59,262 nt of DNA from Gorillibacterium massiliense (GTDB taxonomy: Bacteria > Bacillota > Bacilli > Paenibacillales > NBRC-103111). The notes below the pieces were generated by a model. That model was given only the letters and a program-made list of their open reading frames with translations, did no database searches and had not been told where the DNA came from. The stretch spans positions 1 through 59,262 of the forward strand of contig NZ_CBQR020000031.1 in NCBI RefSeq assembly GCF_000455485.1, given 5' to 3'. Positions within the stretch are counted from its first letter, which is position 1. Every line of letters begins with the position of its first letter. The translations under genes were made by a program, and so were the position numbers. This document shows positions 27,446 to 36,289 of the stretch, piece by piece.

Positions 27446-28096
27446 ATGAAGGATTTAAAGCAGGGGAAAACCACCGGGGAACAAAGTGCTGGTACCGATG
27501 AAGAGAAATCCAGTACCCGCCGCCGCGGTGACATTCTGGAGAATGCCATTTTACAAGCGGCCTGGGACGAGCTGGGGGAAGCCGGCTACAGCAATTTTAC
27601 CATGGAGAGGGTAGCGGCCCGTGCGAAGACAAACAAGAACGCCATCTATCGCCGTTGGTCCAATAAACCGCTGCTCGTGATCGCCGCCCTCAGCAAGCAT
27701 GTGCCGAAGCCGTCATTAGAAACTCCGGATACGGGCGATCTGCGGGAAGACTTACTGACTTTGTTGCAGAAAATCGTAACACCGATGCAGTTAATTGGTG
27801 CGGAAACGTTTCATGGTCTCTTGGTGGATCATCTCGGCAAAGATCTGCTAAGCTCCTTGCCAAAAATTATGAGTCTGCGAAACGATAACATCCTGACGTC
27901 GGGCATGAAGAGGATTTTGCAAAATGCGGAGAAACGAGGAGAGATTTCCTTTAAATCTATCCCCGATCGGGTCATCGCCCTTCCTGTTGAACTCATTATG
28001 CATGAAATCTTGGCCACCTTTGAACCGATTTCCGAACAGACGGTCACGGAGATCGTAGACGTGATTTTCTTGCCCCTCGTCTTAGCGCACAATTAG
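27446..28096 (+). CDS. TetR-family repressor of the adjacent drug exporter
   Basis: A 216-aa TetR/AcrR protein. The HTH (about residues 45-75) reads FTMERVAARAKTNKNAIYRRWSNKPLLVIAAL, and a ligand-binding helical domain with a TetR C-terminal type fold follows. The YRRWSNK form is common in repressors of multidrug MFS genes. ATG 27446 is preferred to the upstream ATG 27413 because GAAAGG stands 9 bases before it and the upstream extension is low-complexity. Its divergent position and the shared palindrome suggest it represses both itself and the exporter. Confidence 0.86.
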   Translation: MKDLKQGKTTGEQSAGTDEEKSSTRRRGDILENAILQAAWDELGEAGYSNFTMERVAARAKTNKNAIYRRWSNKPLLVIAALSKHVPKPSLETPDTGDLREDLLTLLQKIVTPMQLIGAETFHGLLVDHLGKDLLSSLPKIMSLRNDNILTSGMKRILQNAEKRGEISFKSIPDRVIALPVELIMHEILATFEPISEQTVTEIVDVIFLPLVLAHN

Positions 28097-28154
28097 TAGT
28101 TTGGCGAATCGATGTGGAATTCGGTAAGCTGAATGAAGACGTTTAAAAAGATAG

Positions 28155-28193
28155 AAGCCTAGGAGAGCCGAATCTCGGTTTTCCTAGGCTTTT
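28155..28193. terminator. Bidirectional terminator between convergent TetR genes
   Basis: AAGCCTAGGA (28155-28164) pairs with TCCTAGGCTT (28182-28191), with an inner GAGCCGA/TCGGTTT stem, a T-run on the plus strand and A-rich sequence before it. Confidence 0.85.
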
Positions 28194-28214
28194 CATATTG
28201 CTGCAGCGGCTGCT

Positions 28215-28805
28215 TTATCCGCTTATACTCAGCTCGTTTTGCATTTTAAGCCGCACTTGAGGCAAAGATAATTCGGCCACGCTTGTCAGCTTCTTGGCGA
28301 TTTCGGATGAGGATTCTTTCAGTCCGCTTGTCAGCCAGCGCCCTATATATCCAACCGTTCCATAGGCGGCAAAAGAGGCATGGGTCTCGTCAAGATAAGC
28401 CCATTTCAGTTTGGAGATGAGCCGTTCGGAGAGTTGGAATACAAATTCCGGATGGAGATAACGTTCACGGTAAAAATGCTCGTATTTTCGTAAATGATCA
28501 AAGATGGCAACCGTATTGGACAACGCCCGTTGTTCGTCGAAGATGTTATTTGAATTGAAAATGGCCTCTTCGCTCGTTTCCGTCCCGTACAGGTCAAGGA
28601 GCTCGTTCGTGATCTGATCTGTCATTCTGCTGAGCAAATCGAATTTATCTTGATAATGTACGTAAAAAGTCGACCGGCTGATGCCGGCTTTTTTTACGAT
28701 GGCACGAACGGTTATTTTATCGAAGGGAACAGTACTGAGCAGCACCATAAAGGCTTCTGTAATCAGCCACTCGGCAGAAAGGTCGTTTCTTTCGGCTGCG
28801 AGCAT
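28215..28805 (-). CDS. TetR-family regulator
   Basis: A TetR protein of about 196 aa. The HTH reads ITVRAIVKKAGISRSTFYVHYQDKFDLLSRM, followed by a C-terminal domain of the TetR_C_7/AcrR type (RALSNTVAIFDHLRKYEHFYRERY, YGTVGYIGRWLTSGLKESSSEIAKKLT). The FYVHYQDK form is typical of YsiA/DhaS-like regulators that control short dehydrogenase genes. It is divergent from the SDR pair at 28939, which is its likely target. The frame is open to 28895; ATG 28805 is chosen because AAGGAG lies 12 bases upstream (a bit long), and 28817 is the alternative. Confidence 0.82.
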   Translation of the reverse strand: MLAAERNDLSAEWLITEAFMVLLSTVPFDKITVRAIVKKAGISRSTFYVHYQDKFDLLSRMTDQITNELLDLYGTETSEEAIFNSNNIFDEQRALSNTVAIFDHLRKYEHFYRERYLHPEFVFQLSERLISKLKWAYLDETHASFAAYGTVGYIGRWLTSGLKESSSEIAKKLTSVAELSLPQVRLKMQNELSISG

Positions 28806-28938
28806 AATCCAGATCATCTCCTTCTGAAAACGGACATTTTCATGAAGAATGTAGTTTGAATTCGATATAAAAATAGAATTATTATAAACGTACACTCTTT
28901 ATTCATTGTACTGAAGATTTGACAGGGAGGCAAAGAAA

Positions 28939-29766
28939 ATGGATAAAGTTTATGTGATTACCGGCGGTACCGGTGGCATGGGAAAAGCCATTGCAGCCCG
29001 TATGGGCAAGCTTGGCAAGCTGCTCTTGGCTGACGTGAATGAAGATCGTCTGAAACAAACGGCAGATGAGCTGGCGGCCCAAGGGATAACGGCTGTGAGC
29101 ACGAAAAAGGTGGATATCGCAAACGAACTGCAAGTGAATGAATTGGCAGCGCTTGCAGAGGAGTTGGGCGAACTGGGCGCGATTATCCACACGGCGGGTT
29201 TGTCGCCGACGATGGCGGATGCACGCAAGATTTTGGAAGTAAACGCGATCGGGACTGCGCTGATATTAAAAGCATTTTTGCCTTTGGCCGTTCCAGGCAG
29301 CGTGGCTGTATGTGTTGCCTCAATGGCTGCCCATGCCACTCCGCGAAATGAAGCCTATACCAACATATTGGCGGATCCCCTTGCTCCTCATTTTATGGAT
29401 CAAATGGAAACGTTTACTGAGGGCAATCCAGGAGCTGCATATGGTTTATCCAAACTGGGCGTACTGCTTATGGTGGAAGATCAAGCATGGGCATGGGGGC
29501 AAAAAGGAGCGCGCATCGTTTCGGTCTCCCCCGGTACCATAAATACGCCAATGGGAAGACAAGAGGCCAGTAAACAAGAAATGATGAAGGTCATGTTGGA
29601 TAACACGCCGCTGATGAGAGTTGGGGATGCAAGCGAGATTGCATCTGCCGTTCAATTCCTTTGCAGTGTGGAAAGCTCGTATATCACCGGGACCGATTTG
29701 CTTGTGGATGGCGGAACAACCTCAAGTATGAGGCGGCTCGCCAAACTGAAACAAACCCAAGTATGA
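28939..29766 (+). CDS. Short-chain dehydrogenase/reductase, hydroxysteroid-dehydrogenase-like
   Basis: A 275-aa classical SDR. The NAD(P)-binding motif ITGGTGGMGKAI is at residues 7-18, the NAG-like motif is changed to HTAGLSPT (near 86), the catalytic Ser is in CVASMAAHA, and the YxxxK pair is in AAYGLSKLG. The insertion of about 30 residues between Ser and Tyr (NEAYTNILADPLAPHFMDQM...) is typical of 3-alpha-hydroxysteroid-dehydrogenase-like SDRs. The substrate is unknown. ATG 28939 follows GGGAGG. It probably forms an operon with the next SDR. Confidence 0.85.
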   Translation: MDKVYVITGGTGGMGKAIAARMGKLGKLLLADVNEDRLKQTADELAAQGITAVSTKKVDIANELQVNELAALAEELGELGAIIHTAGLSPTMADARKILEVNAIGTALILKAFLPLAVPGSVAVCVASMAAHATPRNEAYTNILADPLAPHFMDQMETFTEGNPGAAYGLSKLGVLLMVEDQAWAWGQKGARIVSVSPGTINTPMGRQEASKQEMMKVMLDNTPLMRVGDASEIASAVQFLCSVESSYITGTDLLVDGGTTSSMRRLAKLKQTQV

Positions 29767-29819
29767 TTCATCGTTTCATTAACATATAACGAATAATGGG
29801 AATCGGAGGAGAATGTAAA

Positions 29820-30581
29820 ATGAAACTGGACAATAAAGTGGCCATCGTAACGGGAGCCGCATCTGGTGTAGGGAAAGCGATTGCGGAATTGTATGCGAAG
29901 GAAGGTGCCAAGGTTGTCGTTGCGGATATCAACGAGGGTGCAATCTCTGCGGTTGTCGATGGGATTAATGCCGCGGGCGGTGCGGCCATCGGCGTCGTGG
30001 CCAATGTCATGAAGGAAGAGGATGTTCAGGCCATGGTGGACAAAGCCGTGGAAGCTTTTGGAGGCGTCGATATTCTGGTTAATAATGCCGGCATTATGGA
30101 CAATTTCAGGCTGATCGAGACGGTCGAGGATGATCTCTGGGAGCGCGTACTCGCCATTAATTTGACCGGGCCAATGCGCGCCATACGTAAATCGCTTCCT
30201 TTCATGCTGACAAAGGGAGAAGGGGCCATCATCAACATTGCCTCCGCTGCGGGCATTACTGGCGGAAAAGGCGGCGTTGCCTACACCTCATCCAAGCATG
30301 GACTGGTCGGATTGACGAAAAACGTTGGCTTTATGTATGCCAAATCAGGTATTCGCTGCAACGCCATCGCTCCAGGAGGCGTCATGACCAATATCAGCAA
30401 TACAATGACGAATTTGGACATGAATGGCATGCAGGTGTTTCAGGAAGCTGCTGGGACGCAGCGGAGGGAACCTGCCGATCCGATGGAGATCGCGACTGTC
30501 GCTCTGTTTTTAGCATCGAACGATTCCCATTTCGTGAACGGGACTGTAATTGCTGCCGACGGCGGATGGACGGCGTATTAA
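29820..30581 (+). CDS. Short-chain dehydrogenase/reductase (FabG-like)
   Basis: A 253-aa classical SDR with TGxxxGxG (VTGAASGVGKAI), NNAG (LVNNAGIMD), catalytic Ser (INIASAAGITGG), YxxxK (AYTSSKHG) and a typical C-terminus (FVNGTVIAADGGWTAY). The product is unknown; pairing with another SDR and a divergent TetR suggests a detoxification or small-molecule oxidoreductase operon. ATG 29820 is used because GGAGGA lies 9 bases upstream; an earlier in-frame ATG (29796) has no site. Two pieces of a close copy of this gene occur at 36110-36193. Confidence 0.9.
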   Translation: MKLDNKVAIVTGAASGVGKAIAELYAKEGAKVVVADINEGAISAVVDGINAAGGAAIGVVANVMKEEDVQAMVDKAVEAFGGVDILVNNAGIMDNFRLIETVEDDLWERVLAINLTGPMRAIRKSLPFMLTKGEGAIINIASAAGITGGKGGVAYTSSKHGLVGLTKNVGFMYAKSGIRCNAIAPGGVMTNISNTMTNLDMNGMQVFQEAAGTQRREPADPMEIATVALFLASNDSHFVNGTVIAADGGWTAY

Positions 30582-30666
30582 GCTGAGCCGCAGAAAATGA
30601 ATTGCACGTGCTTCCTTTTTTGGCAGACTCTTCGTTGTCATGATAGAAATGAGGAGGGTGCGGTTC

Positions 30667-30768
30667 ATGCGCTATTTAATCGTTGAAGCTGGAGCTATTG
30701 GAGGATATTTCGGAGGACGTCTACTGTAAAAGGGAGAAGATGTTGCCTTTCTCGAAAGGCAGGCCAAA
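30667..30768 (+). pseudogene. Remnant of a ketopantoate-reductase-like (PanE/ApbA) gene
   Basis: After a good ribosome site (GAGGAGG), ATG 30667 opens MRYLIVEAGAIGGYFGGRLL, the Rossmann start of PanE/ApbA (normally VGAGAIGGYFGGRL). TAA follows at 30727, and KGEDVAFLERQAK continues in the same frame, matching the next part of the family. The similarity then ends abruptly where riboswitch-like sequence begins (about 30770). The stop, the G-to-E change in the glycine loop and the truncation mark a dead fragment. Confidence 0.75.
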
Positions 30769-30769
30769 A

Positions 30770-30882
30770 TAACTTCACTAATATGGTTTGAGGGTCTCTA
30801 CCAGGAACCGTAAAATCCTGATTACGAAAAGCTTGCGTTTGCGAAGGCGGCTTTTTGTAGTCGGGATTTTTTGCATCTATTG
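30770..30882 (+). other. Truncated second copy of the adenine riboswitch (orphan)
   Basis: From about 30781 it is identical over about 60 bases to the aptamer at 39552, and then differs at only a few positions through the terminator. The P1 5' strand is missing (replaced by the panE fragment) and two P2 pairs are lost (CACTA in place of CAAAA), so the aptamer should not fold. The terminator half (AATCCTGA with TCGGGATT plus T6) is intact. No gene follows in the expected position, so the element looks dead or acts only as a terminator. Confidence 0.75.
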
Positions 30883-31017
30883 CAGCATTATAGTGATCGT
30901 AGTCAACAAAAACATCAAGTCAAGGGTTGGTAGTGCACCAGCACAAGCTCCAATGGCAGCTCGAATAGTATGTTGGTGGGCAATAATCTGGATATTATCG
31001 TCTAGGCTGATGGAGGG
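30883..31017 (+). other. Stretch without a recognisable gene, possible gene tail
   Basis: Nothing convincing is coded here. A short frame ends SNSMLVGNNLDIIV at TAG 31011-31013, just before a strong terminator, and could be the 3' tail of a deleted gene. No start, ribosome site or family match is visible. Confidence 0.3.
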
Positions 31018-31054
31018 CCGTTCTCGCAAGTGTGCGAGGACGGTTTTTATTTTT
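31018..31054 (+). terminator. Strong intrinsic terminator
   Basis: An 11-bp stem (31018-31028 with 31033-31043, one G-U pair), a 4-base loop, then TTTTTATTTTT. Confidence 0.88.
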
Positions 31055-31099
31055 GATGAGAGATGGACGGGGATTGACGAGGGTCAGGGATCAGGGTAG

Positions 31100-31238
31100 T
31101 ATATATTAATAAAACATTTAATAAATTAATAAATATATGAACAATACAATTTGTTTGATATTATTGGGTATTTGTTAATAAACTTATGACTATGTAAATT
31201 CATTAATATATTGATTAATAAAATGTAACCGCTTACCT
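31100..31238 (+). promoter_or_regulatory. AT-rich upstream region with a CcpA cre site before the GH43 gene
   Basis: 31100-31222 is very AT-rich with repeated TTAATAAA-like words. 31223-31238 (ATGTAACCGCTTACCT) matches the cre consensus WTGNAANCGNWWNCAW at 15 of 16 positions. Carbon catabolite repression of the downstream arabinanase is therefore likely. Promoter boxes in the AT-rich part are too numerous to choose among. Confidence 0.7.
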
Positions 31239-31323
31239 TTTGGAGGAGGTGTTTGCCTTCTAATACAGGTTGGTTTGACCAAGAAAAGTTGGCGATTATG
31301 AAAGAAGGAGGCGTTAAAGAGGA

Positions 31324-34300
31324 ATGAAGAATTCGAGGAGAATGATCAGCGGGATCTTGGCGTTAGCCTTGATGCTCCCGTCGGCCGCATGGGCGGCTCC
31401 TGCACCGGCTGCATCGGCTGCTTCCGTAGGGTCTGGCACCCCAGTTGATGAACAGCTATCCGATCTTGCTGGTCATTGGGCGGCCCAAGAGATTGGGAAG
31501 TGGCAGAGCAAGCATCTGATTGCCGGATATGGGGACGGGACGTTTAAACCAGATCAATCCATCACCCGGGCGGAATTCGTAACGCTGTTGGATCGTGTGT
31601 TCCAATGGACGGAAAAGGCGTCGGTGCCATTCACGGATGTTGACAAATCGAGTGTATTCCTGCCGGCGATTCAGAAAGCGGTTGCAGCTGGGTACATACA
31701 TGGGGATGGGGACGGTACGTTCCGACCGAATAGTCCCATCTCTCGTCAAGAAGCAGCGGTCATTCTCGCCAAGGCGTATCAGGTACAGGCAGCTCCGCTT
31801 GCCTCGGGCGTGATTCAGGATGCGGATCAGGCCGCAGGGTGGAGCAAGGAGGCTATCGGCGCACTGGTCGCATCCGGTCTCATAAGCGGTTACCCAGATC
31901 ATACATTCCGGCCGATTAATCGCATCACCCGTGCTGAAGCTGTCGTGATGATCGGCAAGCTGTCCGGCGAGATTGTGAACGAGGTGGGAACTTACAGCGG
32001 GCTCCAGACCAGGAATGCTGTCGTCAGCAAGCCCGGCATAGTCTTGAAGGATTCCATGATTGAAGGCGATCTGTTCCTCACGCCAGGCGTAGGCGAAGGG
32101 GATGTGACGCTCGACCATGTGACGGTGAATGGTACTCTTCACGTGGCTGGGGGCGGAGCCAATAGCATTCATCTGAACGATTCGTCTATTGCCCAACTGG
32201 ACGTGAACAAGAAGAACAACGCTGTGCGCATCGTTTCCAGCGGGGAAACTATCGTGAAGCAAGCCACGGCCCATTCCGGCGTAAAGCTGGAAACGGAAGG
32301 CTCATCATCGAAGGAAGCCTTCGATCAGCTTGTCATCGATGATCCGTTCCCGGCAAGCGGGATCGTTGAGTTGTCCGGCCAATTTGGCACGGTCATCGTG
32401 CGTGCATCCACCATGCCTGTCCTGAAGCTGCTCAAGGGCAGTATTCAGAAGCTGCAACTGGACGCACCGGCAAAGGTTCATGTGGAGAAGGATAGCACCG
32501 TTCATGACCTGCTGGTTAACACATCCGAGAAGATCGTTGTGACAGGCACTGGCAAAGTGAAGATAGATGAGCATTCGAAGTCGAAGCCGGAGTTACCGGA
32601 TCAGTCAACACCGGAGACTATAACGACAAACCCGACTTCAACGGCAATCAATAGTGCATCTCCGACACCTTCGAGCAGTGCGGGCACGACTTCGCCGACA
32701 CCGACGCCGACAACGCCGACGCCAGTCCCTAATCCAACCTATACCAACGTCTCGGTCCATGATCCGTCCATCATTAAGGATGGCAGCATGTACTACGTAT
32801 TTGGCTCTCATATTGAAGCGGCCAAGTCCACGGACCTGATGAACTGGACCCGCTTCACCAACGGCTACACGACCCCGGGCAACGTGATCTTCGGCAACTT
32901 GACGGCCAACCTGGCCGGCTCCTTCGCTTGGGCAGGTGAGAATGATACCGACAGCAAAGGCGGCTTCTCCGTCTGGGCTCCGGATGTGATCTGGAACGCA
33001 GACTTCGAGAATGCGGACGGTAGCAAGGGTGCTTACCTGATGTACTACTGCACATCCTCTACCTATATCCGTTCAGCCATCGGTATTGCAGCATCTAAGA
33101 CCATCGAAGGTCCATACATGTACGTGGATACCATCGTGTACTCCGGCTTCACGCAGAATGATGCGTATGATGCCGACAGCACGGTGAACAAAAACTGGAG
33201 CAACACCAATATCAAGACGCTTGTCGACAACGGCACGCTGTCCGGTGCCGGTAACTGGTTCAATTCGGACGGCACGTTTAAAAACAGCCAATATCCGAAC
33301 GCTATCGACCCGACCGTGTTCCCAGATAAGGACGGCAAGCTCTGGATGACCTACGGCTCCTGGTCCGGCGGCATCTTTCTGCTGCAGATCGACAACAAGA
33401 CCGGCCGCCCGATCTATCCCAGCCAAGACGGAACGACAACTGACGGGCGCATGATCGACCGCTACTTCGGAACGAAGATTGCGGGCGGATATGGCAAGTC
33501 GGGCGAAGGGCCATTCATCATATTCGACAAAACAAGCGGTGACTACTACCTGTACATGACCTACGGCTGGTTGGGGGCTGACGGGGGCTACAACATGAGG
33601 CAGTTCCGTGCGACTTCACCGGAAGGACCTTACCTGGATGCTCAAGGCCAAGACGCTGTGCTCTCGGCTTCGGCGACGAGCAATGATCCGTACGGCAACC
33701 GCCTGATCGGTAACTATCTGTTTGAGCGCAATTTAGGTGATCCTGGCACAGGCGCCGGTATCGGGTACGTCTCCTCGGGTCACAACTCGGTGTATATCAA
33801 CGATTCCACCGGGCAGCAGTTCCTAGTGTTCCACTCCCGCTTCCCGAACATGGGCGAATATCATGAGGTTCGGGTTCACCAGATGTTCCAGAACAAGAAC
33901 AACTGGCCGGTGGTGGCGCCTTATCGTTACTCCGGCGAATCGTTGGCTTCGGTCAGCGAAAAGGACTTGATTGGCGAATATAAGTACATCAATCATGGTA
34001 AAACAACCACCAAAACCATTACGGATTCCGTCTTCATCCATCTGAATGCGGATCATACGATCAGCGGGGATGTAACGGGGACTTGGCAGAAGTCAGGTGA
34101 CTACTATGCCGAAATTGCCGTAGACGGAGCAACTTACGAAGGCGTCTTCGTGAAGGGTTGGGATCCGAATCTGCAGCAGTGGGAGATGACCTTCACCGCT
34201 TTGTCCGATCAAGGCATCTCCGTCTGGGGCAGCAAGCAGCCGGATTTGACGGAAGCGCAGGTCGTCAGCGACATTCAGAATGACTTAACGCTGGGCGATT

Positions 34301-36033
34301 CTTCCGGCGTGACGAACAATCTGAGCCTACCGACAAGGGGGACTCGCCATGCGGTAATCAGCTGGACATCCTCGGATGAGTCTGTCGTATCGGCAGCAGG
34401 CGTCATCCACCGTCCGGCGATCGGAGAAAATGCCGTATCCACAATCTTGACCGCTACGATTACGTATGGCGGCGTTACTGCGATGAAGACATTCACTGTC
34501 ACTGTCCTGCCGTATACGCCGGCCAGCCTAGCTGCCCATTACACACTGGACGGGAACCTGCAGGATGTTGCGGGCAAGTTCAGCGACGGTTCTGTTACCG
34601 GTGGCAAAATCGGGCAAACCGGAGGCGCCATCACCTATGCCCAAGGCTTAAACGGCGTGGCGGCCGTCTTCGATGGTTCGTCCGGCGTACAGCTACCGAC
34701 CGGTCTGATTACATCGAATCGCTACTCCGTAGCGCTCTGGGTGAAGCCGGATCAACTGACGAACTACACGACCACATTCTTCGGCGCGAAGGATGGCTCC
34801 AACTGGATTAGCTTGCTGGAGAACGGCTGGGGCAACAATCAAGCGATGCTATGGTCCGGCAGCGGCACTTGGTATGACGGCACGACAGGCGTTGCCTTGA
34901 GCCCCGGAGCTTGGGCACATCTCGCCTTCACCGTAGAAGACGGAACCTTGAAGGTGTATGTGAACGGGGGGCTCAAGTATACGGGCACAGGCTTCCCGGA
35001 TATTTTCACTGGGGCGACCGGCACAACGTTCGCATTGGGCGTCAACTGGTGGGATACTCCGTTCAAGGGGATGATGGATGATCTGCGGATCTACAATGGC
35101 GTCTTGACGACCCAAGAAGTTGAGGGGTTGGCGAAGGACTCGTCCGTGAAGGTCAGCGGCATTCAAGTGAATGCGGGGACAAAAATACTATCCGTCGGCA
35201 AGACGATCGCGGCTCCTTCCGTAATCGTGACTCCGTCGAACGCTGGAAATCAATCCGTGACCTGGAGCTCTGCAGATCCTTCCGTTGCTACGGTTGATAC
35301 GATTACTGGCGAGGTGCACGGGGTCGCAGCTGGCACCACTACAATCAGCACAACAGCGGTTGACGGCAGTAATGTAACGGGCAACTACAGTGTCATGGTG
35401 GCAGATGGTCCGATCGCCTACTACACCTTTGATGGTAATTTGAATGACAGCACTGGCGTTGGGGCCGGGACCGTAATCGGAAATCGGCTTAACAACCCTG
35501 CCGGTGGTTCGATCACCTATGATACGGGGGTATCCGGGCAAGCCGCTGTCTTCGATGGGCAGACGGGCATCCAGCTCCCGAACGGCCTCATCTCGGGCAG
35601 CAGTTATACGGTATCCATGTCCGTCTACATGACCGCCGAGAATCAATATACCACCGCTTTCTTCGGTTTCTCGTCCGGTAAGTGGATCAGCGTGGTGCCG
35701 AGAGGCCCAGGAGCTTCTGAGGATACCGGGCTTTGGTCGGATGGCGGCAGTGACACGGTCTTCGCCGACAGCGGCGTTCAGATTCCGCTGAACCAATGGG
35801 TCGACCTAACATTTGTCGTTGATAATGGAGCGGCGACCGTATACATCAATGGTGTGCAGAAGTATTCGGGAGCCTTCCCGAATGTATTCACGAACGACCA
35901 GGGGATCTTCGCCTTGGGCGTCAACTATTGGGACCCTGCGTTTACCGGCCGCATCGATGAACTGCGGGTCTACGACCGGGCGCTGAGTAATCAAGAGGTG
36001 CAGGGGCTGATGCATTCGGCGCAGACGCCGTAA
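31324..36033 (+). CDS. SLH-anchored multidomain GH43 arabinanase
   Basis: A 1569-aa exported protein. In order: a signal peptide ending AWAAPA; three SLH repeats (about 45-215; GHWAAQEIGKW, GYGDGTFKPDQSITRAEF, GYPDHTFRPINRITRAEA), which bind the pyruvylated cell-wall polymer; a beta-rich region (225-415); and a Thr/Pro/Ser linker (425-475). The GH43 endo-arabinanase-type catalytic domain (475-880) has Asp in VHDPSII (about 479), Asp in IDPTVFPD (about 661) and Glu in SGEGPFII (about 726). Then come a GH43 C-terminal domain, an Ig-like domain (about 985-1060), a LamG-type domain, a Big_2-like domain and a second LamG-type domain to the end. It probably cuts arabinan at the cell surface. AAGGAGG lies 12 bases upstream. 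Confidence 0.92.
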   Translation: MKNSRRMISGILALALMLPSAAWAAPAPAASAASVGSGTPVDEQLSDLAGHWAAQEIGKWQSKHLIAGYGDGTFKPDQSITRAEFVTLLDRVFQWTEKASVPFTDVDKSSVFLPAIQKAVAAGYIHGDGDGTFRPNSPISRQEAAVILAKAYQVQAAPLASGVIQDADQAAGWSKEAIGALVASGLISGYPDHTFRPINRITRAEAVVMIGKLSGEIVNEVGTYSGLQTRNAVVSKPGIVLKDSMIEGDLFLTPGVGEGDVTLDHVTVNGTLHVAGGGANSIHLNDSSIAQLDVNKKNNAVRIVSSGETIVKQATAHSGVKLETEGSSSKEAFDQLVIDDPFPASGIVELSGQFGTVIVRASTMPVLKLLKGSIQKLQLDAPAKVHVEKDSTVHDLLVNTSEKIVVTGTGKVKIDEHSKSKPELPDQSTPETITTNPTSTAINSASPTPSSSAGTTSPTPTPTTPTPVPNPTYTNVSVHDPSIIKDGSMYYVFGSHIEAAKSTDLMNWTRFTNGYTTPGNVIFGNLTANLAGSFAWAGENDTDSKGGFSVWAPDVIWNADFENADGSKGAYLMYYCTSSTYIRSAIGIAASKTIEGPYMYVDTIVYSGFTQNDAYDADSTVNKNWSNTNIKTLVDNGTLSGAGNWFNSDGTFKNSQYPNAIDPTVFPDKDGKLWMTYGSWSGGIFLLQIDNKTGRPIYPSQDGTTTDGRMIDRYFGTKIAGGYGKSGEGPFIIFDKTSGDYYLYMTYGWLGADGGYNMRQFRATSPEGPYLDAQGQDAVLSASATSNDPYGNRLIGNYLFERNLGDPGTGAGIGYVSSGHNSVYINDSTGQQFLVFHSRFPNMGEYHEVRVHQMFQNKNNWPVVAPYRYSGESLASVSEKDLIGEYKYINHGKTTTKTITDSVFIHLNADHTISGDVTGTWQKSGDYYAEIAVDGATYEGVFVKGWDPNLQQWEMTFTALSDQGISVWGSKQPDLTEAQVVSDIQNDLTLGDSSGVTNNLSLPTRGTRHAVISWTSSDESVVSAAGVIHRPAIGENAVSTILTATITYGGVTAMKTFTVTVLPYTPASLAAHYTLDGNLQDVAGKFSDGSVTGGKIGQTGGAITYAQGLNGVAAVFDGSSGVQLPTGLITSNRYSVALWVKPDQLTNYTTTFFGAKDGSNWISLLENGWGNNQAMLWSGSGTWYDGTTGVALSPGAWAHLAFTVEDGTLKVYVNGGLKYTGTGFPDIFTGATGTTFALGVNWWDTPFKGMMDDLRIYNGVLTTQEVEGLAKDSSVKVSGIQVNAGTKILSVGKTIAAPSVIVTPSNAGNQSVTWSSADPSVATVDTITGEVHGVAAGTTTISTTAVDGSNVTGNYSVMVADGPIAYYTFDGNLNDSTGVGAGTVIGNRLNNPAGGSITYDTGVSGQAAVFDGQTGIQLPNGLISGSSYTVSMSVYMTAENQYTTAFFGFSSGKWISVVPRGPGASEDTGLWSDGGSDTVFADSGVQIPLNQWVDLTFVVDNGAATVYINGVQKYSGAFPNVFTNDQGIFALGVNYWDPAFTGRIDELRVYDRALSNQEVQGLMHSAQTP

Positions 36034-36052
36034 CGAATTTCAGATAACATGA

Positions 36053-36083
36053 GGGCATCGTCCGACTGGGCGGTGTCCTTTTT
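36053..36083 (+). terminator. Terminator of the GH43 gene
   Basis: An 11-bp stem with four G-U pairs (36053-36063 with 36068-36078), a GACT loop, then T5. Confidence 0.75.
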
Positions 36084-36109
36084 ACATGGGGGAGCAAGAT
36101 TCGGTGCAG

Positions 36110-36193
36110 GAAGATGATTATTTGGTCTGGGAGCACGTACTCGCAATCAACCAACATCAGCAATACAATCACGAATTTGGACATGAACGGCAT
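36110..36193 (+). pseudogene. Relic of an SDR gene (two joined fragments)
   Basis: 36110-36150 resembles 30125-30160 of the intact SDR gene (EDD..WEHVLAIN versus EDDLWERVLAIN). 36151-36193 matches 30388-30430 at about 40 of 43 bases. The roughly 227 bases between these parts in the intact gene are missing, and the frame changes at the joint. It is the remains of a duplicate of the SDR at 29820-30581. Confidence 0.8.
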
Positions 36194-36214
36194 ATTTATT
36201 GGAAAGTAATAAAG

Positions 36215-36277
36215 AAAACCACATCGATGCAACGGTTGCGGTTCATTCGCTTCCCGTTGCATGATGTGGTTTTTTAC
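36215..36277 (-). terminator. Terminator at the 3' end of the MMPL gene
   Basis: A long stem pairs 36216-36234 with 36253-36272 (one bulge), with A-rich sequence on the left and T6 on the right. It ends the leftward MMPL transcript and may also stop rightward transcripts. Confidence 0.85.
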
Positions 36278-36289
36278 GTTTGGCAGGGA

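Noticed and set aside
30788-31099. An open frame starting MRVSTRNRKILITKSLRLR, with a near-identical frame at 39561-39857, looking like a small paralogous protein family
   Set aside because: Both are translations of the duplicated purine-riboswitch RNA; similarity follows RNA structure, there is no ribosome site, and the frames differ after the terminator.
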